A stretch of 50,499 nucleotides of DNA from Euplotes cf. woodruffi 2 WChen-2021 (Eukaryota > Ciliophora > Spirotrichea > Euplotida > Euplotidae), in assembly GCA_021441665.1 (NCBI GenBank), contig JAGYYN010042420.1, forward strand, positions 1 through 50,499, read 5' to 3'. Positions 43,201 to 50,499 of this stretch are shown here, piece by piece (the first letter of the stretch is position 1; each line of letters opens with the position of its first letter). Position numbers and translations under genes: made by a program. The notes beneath the pieces are model-generated. The model did no database searches, had not been told where the DNA came from, and saw only the letters and a list, made by a program, of their open reading frames with translations.

Positions 43201-46200
43201 ATCGATACAATTCCGCTTTGGTTCGACATCATGTAAGGATTCTCTTTCCTTTGCTTTCTGTACTTTCTCCAAAATCGCTTTTGAAGTCGTAACCATTCAT
43301 CGAAGTTTTCTTCGATTGAAGGTGGGTTTTGTTCTTCATATTCGATTCTTTTACGTTCCTCTTCTTGCTTTTCTTGTTTTTCTTTTTGTTTTTGAAGCAC
43401 TTCTTTCTCCTTTTCAGTAAGCTCTCTAGTTTTCGGTTTTCCAATATCCTCGATATTTTGAATCGGTCCACCTGCAGAGAAAATATTACTGATTTTTGAT
43501 GATGTAATAAAATCAGATAACTTCTTTTGCTTAAAGATACTATTCAGCTCCTTGATCCTCTTCTTCAGCCAATCTGGATACTGGACTTGGGGGAACGGAT
43601 TTCTTCACCCTTGCAAAGCTGCAGGGATCGTTACGATTTTGAGTATCGTATTTCCAACTCTTTCTTTATAGTAACTCCAGTCGATTAGAGACCTCATGTC
43701 GAAGTCAGTAATTGAGTGGTCCTTTCACCACTTTTTAATATACGTCCTCATTATTGTCGGCTCCATCTGGAATACAATTACGGGTATTGCTCGTTCAGAA
43801 ACAGGATCGTCAATAGGCTTTTTGCAAATCACAAATTTGACGTTAAGTCCTTTGTCTTTAATCAGCTGGTCGCCTAGTAACTCAGCCATTCTTCTGGCTC
43901 ATGTTGTACTTGTGCTTTTTGAAGCTCCGTACTCAGACAGTGGCTTCGAGAGCATTCGGCTTTCAGCAATGTAATCAATAAGTTCTTCATCTGTGATGTA
44001 AGCAGCTTCAGATTCAAGAATGTTATACCACCTTTCAGCAACTTCACCACATGCGTCATATCATTCTTGGATATTCGAGCCAGCGAGGAATTTATCGAAG
44101 ACTTCAGATTGGAAGATTTTTACAAGATTCAGCTCTCCTCTTCTTTTGAGCTCGAATCCTTTCATTTCAGTCATCTTTCCTTTATTGTTGAATACAGCAT
44201 ATCGCTTTTTAAGCATTTTTCCTTCCTCCTTTGCAGCTGGGAGCATCATTCATTTGTAAGGGCCGTCAATTTCGAAGAAGATTGACATTTCCTTTCGTGT
44301 CTCATATAGTTTCTTGACTGGATCAGTGAGAGTTTGATACTGTGTATTCGCATATTTTTCGTAGATTAAAATATTGCATATCGAGCAAATGTACTCAAAC
44401 GGAATCGTCCGACCATTTTTCATCTTGACTTCAAAGCCCTCAGGGAAACCTTTAGGAAGCAAGCACCAAATACCGTCTGTATCAAGCTCGAGAGGGATGC
44501 CGATTTGTTCGAGTAAAACTCTTGCATCTCTAATAATTGATCCTCCTGTGTGAGTCACAATTGCAGCCATTTGCATTGAGTACCATCTGGCACCTTTTCT
44601 CATGACGTACCCGTAGAATGAGTTTAGAATAATTTTGTGGGCAAGTTGAAGCGATTCGTAAAGAGTTGTGAGATTCTTGCACCTTTCCTCTTCAATTGAA
44701 TCTCCTTCTTTTATAGCTTCCTTCATTTTAATTGACCAGTCTTTAGTCAGCTTTTTAAATTGGTATCGTCTGTCTCTGAAATCACGAACTGTATCGACGT
44801 AAAATGGGTTCTCACGCATGCAAACGGTTTCTTGCTTAAGAACGATTTCGTCAACGTGGAGTTGTTTGTAAACAGTCGAGCAGTAGGACTTTAATCTTTC
44901 TTTGAGCTTAGATCTGATAATTTCCTCTGTGATTTCCTTACTGTTCTCTCACTCATTTAGCAGTTTCTTTTTCAGATCATCGTATTCCTTTTTGACCAGC
45001 GGGTAGTATGACACTTTCCACTGCCAGTCAAGATATCGCTTGCAGTTGTTTTTATCATCATTGAACAGTCAGCTTGCACAGGTTTCATCATCAACGATTG
45101 CAACGGGTTGAAGACGGTTTGATAAGATAATATTCGGGTACATTGCCGACACATCGACGTGGTAAATTAAAGGTTCCCTTTCGATAAAGTTCGTTCCTTC
45201 ATCAATGAAGCTATGTAGCCGATCTGCGACTTGCTCGATCACCTCGTCTGCATTTACCACATCATCTATACTGCATCCCTGCTCAACCTCGACTGCGAAT
45301 TTTAGAACTTTATCGATATTGTCGATCAATGATTTGTAAACAGCTTTATCAACTCTAAATTTTTGAGGGAAGTCTGAACGGTAAATTCCTGTTTTAAGAG
45401 CCTCGACGTGTCCTCCAACATAAGTGTCGCTTTCGATTAGATGATTGCCATAAAATGACTCAAATTTCGTCTCTTTTTTATTCGGAAAGATAATGTTTCC
45501 TCTGAATGCCTGAGCCATTAGAAGTTCTTCTCACAGCGTTCCGGATCCCTTTCTCAGTACGTCATCTGGATGTGAGGGGATAATCGTGCACAGTGCAAAT
45601 ATAAAATCGTGGATCATTTTGTAGTAAAGATAATAGGTAGCCAGAGCGTCTGAAACTGAATACGATGCTAAATCATGTGGTCGGTTTCTTGCATAGTCCA
45701 TCATCTTTTCAGGATCGAGCTCGACTGGATCATAACCAAGTTTAGCTACAGTGACTTTTTTCAGTCCGTGAGATCCTTGAGGAAGGTATGCATCTCTTCT
45801 GACCCAGTACATTCAGTCTAAATGTGCACTGAATCTCCCGTAATAAGCAACATCCAGTCTATTTTTAAAAGCGAGGATTCCGATTTCGTCTTCGAGACTC
45901 ATTCCGTGGATTTTAGTCCTTGTTTCGATAAATGGCCAATCAAAGTAGTCTCCGTTGTAAGTCACAAAAACAAATGGCCTGATTTCTCGAATGTGCTCGA
46001 AAAATTTAACCAATAAGCTTTGTTCGTCGGGTTCGTTGAAAACAGTGAAGCGTCCTTCGTATTCAGGAACAGGAGTGTATTCAAAATCTTCAATGTCTTC
46101 ACTAATAATCTCTCTATTAGTAATTAAAAAGCCTCTTCCGTCAATCATATAGGAAATCATCATGATTCAGTCAACCTGTGGATCTGGAAATTTCAAATCT

Positions 46201-46898
46201 GCTTTGGTCGTCTCAATATCGAATGCAAAAATTCTGAGATCAGGTTTATCTAATTTTTCTTTCATATGCGTGATTCTGGAGATCTTTTTGTCCTGTATCT
46301 CGAGTTCATACCAAAAAGAGACTCGGATTTCGTTATCGATACAGACACGAGTGTAGTATGGTATATCGTATTCTCGAAGTTCAAGAATCTTCATTAAGAA
46401 GTTCTCTTCCTCTTGAGCCTCTGCGTCCTTCATGAAAATATTTTCGATTTCACTTCGCTTTTGCAACTTTTCATTATTGCGATTAATGATAGTCCTAAGT
46501 TCATTTCTGACTTCAACTAAGTCTTCAACCTTTTTAAAGCTGAGCTTGATGTATTTTTGAGTCTTGCCTGATAAATGATTTGCAAGGTTGAGATCGACTT
46601 TGTCAATATAATCAATTTGAGATACTCTTTTCTCAAATGCTTTGTTTATGTAAAATACAACATCCTTTGCATCCTTAGCTTCTCATTTCAAGTAAAAGTA
46701 CGGCTCGTAAGGAAAGAGAGCTTTGAACCATTCTCCTTTGTCGTCGATGAAGTAAAGTAGCAATGCCGACCTTTCAACTTGATTTTTGTCACTGTATGTA
46801 GTTGGCTTTACATTCGCAAGGTTTCCTATCCTTCAGCAGGCTGTTTCCTCATACCGAACATTGATTGAAGCTTCATAAATGTCTGCTTTCGACGTCAT
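40267..46898 (-). CDS. POLE: DNA polymerase epsilon, catalytic subunit
   Basis: Leading-strand replicase, complete at 2200 residues (human 2286, yeast 2222). ATG 46898, TAA 40267-40269, a single 29-nt intron (40922-40950) and no frameshift. Proofreading exonuclease: FAFDIETTK (Exo I), [11 protein letters not shown] (Exo II), [13 protein letters not shown] (Exo III). Polymerase: motif [12 protein letters not shown], motif [17 protein letters not shown], motif C LDTDGIW. The inactive C-terminal half follows, with the two cysteine clusters at the end ([19 protein letters not shown] and ECIKCKM..LCSCTGKF). Many of these Cys, plus those in the exonuclease-polymerase region (DC before MYWV, TLC before EELL), are encoded by TGA and match invariant Cys in animals and yeast. 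All catalytic acids are present. Confidence 0.97.
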
Positions 46899-47005
46899 AT
46901 TTGCGGTAGATTTAAATAAATAAGTTCAACTATATTTTGAAATTGCAAATGATTTTAAGCTCAAAAATTGATTTTTTTTCAAATTTACAACGATTTTAAG
47001 CACAA
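46899..47005. promoter_or_regulatory. POLE 5' flank / ribosomal-protein gene 3' flank
   Basis: Only 107 bases, very AT-rich, separate the bS18-like gene stop from the POLE start on the same strand. If the two genes lie on separate somatic chromosomes, both telomere-addition sites must fall in this space. No specific motif can be proven. Confidence 0.3.
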
Positions 47006-48801
47006 CTACTTATTTCTCCTTTGTTTTGTTTTAGTTGAGTTCCACAGTGCTTTCTCACCAACAAACATATTCGGCAAATCGTCGATCGAAAGGTTGTCAT
47101 CAAGTTTTTTCATAATCTTTTCATACGATCTTTCAGAGCCCATATATCTCGCTGAGTCTTTTACATCTGATTTTTCTGACTTTATGTTTTCTCTTTCTTT
47201 TCGCTTGCTGATTGCATAGTTGAGTGCATCGATCCATTCCATTTGAGTTTCATCAGGAGTCAGTGGGATTTTATCAATTCTTAGACCATGGACCTATATT
47301 TAGTCATGATGACAGACCAGCAGCTAAATCTTACTTTCTCTGGATCTTGGTACTTCTTGTCGACTTGCACATTAGTCTGAGAATAAAACATTTTTCCTGT
47401 TATTGGGTCAATCGACTTTTTATTGAACTCTTCGAGATCTTCGTAAAACGAAGTCAACGAGATCTTATCAGTCGGACTGATTATTCCGACGTAAGGAATC
47501 ACTCCCATGACACGAGCTCACTTAACTGTCTTCTTCAGCTTAGTCTGCGCGCCGTCAGGAAGTCGAGTCTGATAGCGATTCTTAATCCTGCCTGCTTTTG
47601 TCATGAACTGAGTGAACAGAGCGGTGTCTTTCCAATCGAAGTCGTTTTTATCAAACTTTCTCATGTATTTCTCCCTTGCTTGCTTTTTACTCAGAGGCTT
47701 GTTAATAAATGTCGGAGCCTAAGTAGCGAAGGTTAGCGCAATGGGGATTAAAATCTTACTTTCTCTGAGTCCCAGACAAGTTGGTCGTACTTTTTCTTCA
47801 TTCTCCAGTCAGTGCTTGGGCTGTAGTTAATTGTATCGCCTGGTGATTTTCTTAGGATCTCGTTTTCGTCTTTTGAACCATACACCAACTGTTCGTCCTA
47901 TTATAGCAGTCATTGAAAAATGAAGCGAGGCTGATTCTTACTCTAATCGATACTTTGCTCTCAAGCTTGCTAATTTGGTTCTGCTCGTAGTACTTATCAT
48001 TTGGATTAAGAGTATGCGGCATATCCTGTCTTAAAGCTTTGTCGATGACTGCATCAGCAGTGAATGCTTGACCAGGCTTAATTATCATTTCACGAGCAAC
48101 TCTATTATTCTTGAGGTATTGAAACACTGGGTCGTCTACGAGTGGAATTCCTCTTTGGTCGTTGAAGAGGATTTCCATCCTTGTAAGACCTGTGTCCTCC
48201 AGCTCCTGCATTTTAATGTCGATCTCTCTATGGATGATTTCTTTTTCCTTCTCGCTCATCCACTTTTTAGCTTTCTCTGTGTGGTGGTAAGCGTCGATGT
48301 TGTTGACCTCGCTTTCCCTCTCGACTTCATCTATTGATAGATTGTGAGGGTCTTTAGTGTGGCTACGAAGAGATTCGAAGTAGCCTTTTAGCTCTTCTCC
48401 AACTGGATCTGTGACTTTTCTATGGATTCGTTATTAATAATAACTCATGAAGGTAAAGTTGTCGCTTTGTAGTTTTAAAGTCGAGTGATTTAGATTATTT
48501 AAAAATACTATCCTCATTTTATTTAACAGCTTTATTATCTTTTGTTGTGCTGCTTTTTTACGTACTTCTTCGCTTGAATGTTTCTGTACTTTTGGTCAAA
48601 TTCGTCAAACTCTGGATTGTATGTCTCATCAATAATCTTCTTTGCAGGTGTCTTGAGATGAGGGAACGCTTTGAAAAATTCTGGATTTTGAGATAACTCG
48701 GCGTCTAAGAACTGTCTTTTTGTAATTTTAGTCGGATCAATTCCTTTAAGAACTTTTTGATTGTTCTTAGTACAGAACATCGCTCTTGTCCAGATCAACA
48801 T
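47006..48801 (-). CDS. mitochondrial small-subunit ribosomal protein bS18-like, extended
   Basis: The core (TALFTQFMTKAGRIKNRYQTRLPDGAQTKLKKTVKCARVMGVIPYV, pieces from about 47480-47640) follows the S18 pattern: a helix, [G]KI..R, a Lys/Arg-rich helix and a final LP[F/Y]-like turn. Here it is embedded in a protein of about 500 residues, as for enlarged ciliate mitoribosomal proteins. Exons run from ATG 48801 with introns at 48465-48561 (97 nt), 48420-48444 (25), one of 46 nt near 47900, one of about 43 nt near 47740 and one of about 41 nt near 47300; TAG 47006-47008. One TGA within the S18 core (KCARVMG) is read as Cys. No transit peptide can be proven. The first exon could instead be a separate 88-residue gene. 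Confidence 0.7.
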
Positions 48802-49049
48802 TGGAGTAGAGCACGCTCGCTGATAAATTCATCTTGACAGCATGATTATTAATATTATTATATCCACATGTCAATTATATAAATGAATGCAGCTGAGGTA
48901 AAATAAATTATTACACAAAAATAAAGTTTTTTTTCATTTTGATTCAGCAAGGAATAAATATTCTCAAGCTTTATTCCAAAATATAATAATCGAGTCAATA
49001 TCACATTTTTCAGTATAATAAAATATTGAATTAATTTTATTCTGCAAAA
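48802..49049. promoter_or_regulatory. divergent intergenic region
   Basis: About 250 AT-rich bases between divergent starts. TATTGAAT lies about 25 bases before the ATG at 49050 and resembles the core of the E. crassus breakage motif, but the match is short. Confidence 0.3.
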
Positions 49050-50469
49050 ATGTACAACCTTTATTCATTCGAAAAAAGTATCAAAGACATCGAGACAAAA
49101 AGAAGAGACCCTTGAGACATTTCGTCGTTTAAAGATCCACTTTATGAGAAATAGAAGAGAAAATATGGCGATGAAGTACAGAGAAAGAATATCTGAGTTC
49201 ATTACCACTATCAATACTGATAAATCGTATAAAGTTAATGACGAATTGCTCGATGTCATTAAGCACAATCCGAATAATATCAAGCGAGTCATCGAAAGCA
49301 CCAACATGAGGTCTACTTACAAAACTGAAAAAGAGCGAATTCTCGCGAATCTCGCAAATAACAGCATTTACGATTCCTGACCCTTACCAAATCCAAATAA
49401 AAGTTTCGAACTCCGACCACGAGCTCCTGAAAAAGAAATCGGAGAAACTGTAATCAGATACAGGCCGAAGTATACAGTTGAAAGAGTCAAAGAAACCGTT
49501 GACAAGAACTCGATGCTGTTTACAAACGAAGGCCATCGATCGAAGTCATCGCTGTCGCCTATCAACAGATCACACGTAAGTTCAACTCAAAAAGGAGAAT
49601 ATTTAAACATCATGGTTTCAAAGTCTCGGAGGCAAAACGGCAATTCGTCGTCAAGACTTGAGGAGAAGCTGTCACCAAAAAGCATTCTTCCACATTTGCA
49701 TGTAAAGACGCACTTTAAAGCAGCGACTACGTTCACTCTTGCATATCCTGGGAGTTACTACTGCCCCACAACAACGAGTATCGGAAAAGCAATAGAAAAC
49801 GTGAAGTCAGATAAAGAAAAGCTGGCTGTTAGGAATCTGTTTAACACTTTTAAAAATATCGAGTGTAAGGATTAACCTTTTCAGCAAGTTGTTATAACAA
49901 ATAACTATCTGTATAGTCGACCGAACAGGGACAACGAAAGCGGTGAAGGCCAACAACACTTCGTTAGAAAGCCAAGACGTCGATATATCAAAGCTGACTA
50001 AAAACATCTTAACTGACTGCAATGTATTAAGAAGGAAAACTAACGATATTCAACAGGTGATTTAAAATAAATTACGCTTGTTTTTTAGATTAACTAAAAC
50101 AAAATTTATCTCTATGTTCGTAAAATTTATTTTTCGTAAATAAATGTTTTTTAGAAAATAAACTCGCACTTACGACAAAAGATGAGCACGCAGCTGAAAA
50201 TGAAAAGCGAAATCTTAAATAAAAACGTGAGGTTTAGAGACCAAAAAGACCCGTATTTCGATATAACGAAGCGCAAGATGTCCAAGCAACCTGAGTCCAT
50301 CTCGATTGACGACAAGTTCTTATCTTCAGACGACGAAAGTGGAATTGGTAAGGTCCCAGTTAAAAAGATCAAAGTCCACAGTAATAATATATTCTCGAGT
50401 GCAAGTGCAAGCACTGGAAAGATCAAAGAGAAGGACCTTGCCAATGATAGCTCTTTTCATATTGATTAA
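49050..50469 (+). CDS. Ser-rich hypothetical protein
   Basis: Not recognised. ATG 49050; a +1 shift at AAA-TAG (49149-49154) after 34 codons opens a long frame to 49864. A 52-nt intron (49865-49916) joins IE-F-DRTG in frame, and a 98-nt intron (50057-50154) leads to the last exon, ending at TAA 50467-50469; about 420 residues. Composition: a helical N-terminus, a Pro/Arg linker, Ser-rich stretches (SSLSPINRS, NGNSSSRLEEKLSPKS) and an acidic DDKFLSSDDESG near the end; low predicted order. One TGA is Cys. An apparent in-frame TAA at 49873 lies inside the intron. Confidence 0.65.
49149..49154 (+). other. +1 recoding site AAA-TAG
   Basis: GAG AAA TAG in frame; skipping T continues in a 237-codon open frame within the same exon. 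Confidence 0.7.
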
Positions 50470-50499
50470 TACTTATTGATTAGTTTCAATGGCAACTAT

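Noticed and set aside
40267-46898. UGA = Trp, as in Blepharisma or mitochondrial-type codes
   Set aside because: TGA aligns with zinc-binding Cys and Trp positions are TGG.
48535-48801. Separate 88-codon gene upstream of the bS18-like gene
   Set aside because: A GT donor inside it joins in frame to the next exon; a separate gene would leave only 17 bases before a three-codon first exon. Kept as an alternative.
49873-49875. Stop-codon readthrough at TAA in the 49-kb gene
   Set aside because: A 52-nt GT..AG intron (49865-49916) removes the TAA and gives a better downstream frame.
1-50499. Genes full of stops, i.e. a pseudogene-rich region under the standard code
   Set aside because: The TGA codons sit at conserved cysteines and the TAA/TAG breaks fit Euplotes shift sites, so POLE, VAC14, STX16 and ARS2 are intact.
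1-50499. tRNA, rRNA, CRISPR arrays, Tec-type transposons
   Set aside because: I saw no cloverleaf-like or rRNA-conserved sequence, no direct-repeat array, and no transposase or recombinase motifs.
1-50499. C4A4/G4T4 telomere arrays marking somatic chromosome ends
   Set aside because: No tandem array is present; only one isolated unit at 13783-13795.

Overview
The window reads as ciliate DNA of the genus Euplotes, or a very close relative. In every recognisable gene TGA falls where the family has a conserved cysteine, for example the C-terminal zinc fingers of DNA polymerase epsilon, the RING-H2 finger, VAC14 and the LITAF domain, while TAA and TAG are the stops. Many genes also need a +1 shift of frame at an internal stop, most often AAA followed by TAA or TAG. 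This combination is known only from Euplotes. About twenty protein genes lie here in about 50 kb, on both strands, with no C4A4/G4T4 telomere arrays. Euplotes somatic chromosomes normally carry one or two genes, so germline (micronuclear) DNA is the better reading. Two coding interruptions without a usable GT donor, bounded by TA (5704-5765 and 32309-32485), look like internal eliminated sequences (IESs).

Layout. 0-9 kb: the tail of one gene, a hypothetical, a Ser/Thr kinase (-), a small hypothetical (-), an ankyrin-repeat protein (+), a LITAF-domain protein (+), a membrane RING-H2 protein (+) and an unresolved coding-like patch. 9-16 kb: a many-exon hypothetical (-), a leucine-rich/F-box-like protein (+), a hypothetical (-) and syntaxin-16 (-). 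16-27.4 kb: three tandem paralogs of an unrecognised family (all -), interrupted by VAC14 (-). 29-35 kb: a tentative CAP/SCP-like protein, a small coding-like patch and two more leucine-rich/F-box-like paralogs. 35-50.5 kb: a coiled-coil hypothetical (-), ARS2/SERRATE (+), an STPG (SHIPPO) ciliary protein (-), the complete catalytic subunit of DNA polymerase epsilon (-), a mitochondrial bS18-like ribosomal protein (-) and a Ser-rich hypothetical (+).

The housekeeping genes (POLE, VAC14, STX16, ARS2, bS18m) are whole and belong to unrelated pathways, so there is no operon logic; neighbourhood reflects germline order. The most notable biology is the density of translational recoding, very short introns (about 21-31 nt) mixed with long ones (150-430 nt), two local paralog families of three, and the candidate IESs. 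All exon joins were made by eye from frame, GT..AG ends and, where possible, paralogs or remembered homologs; none was checked by transcript or database.
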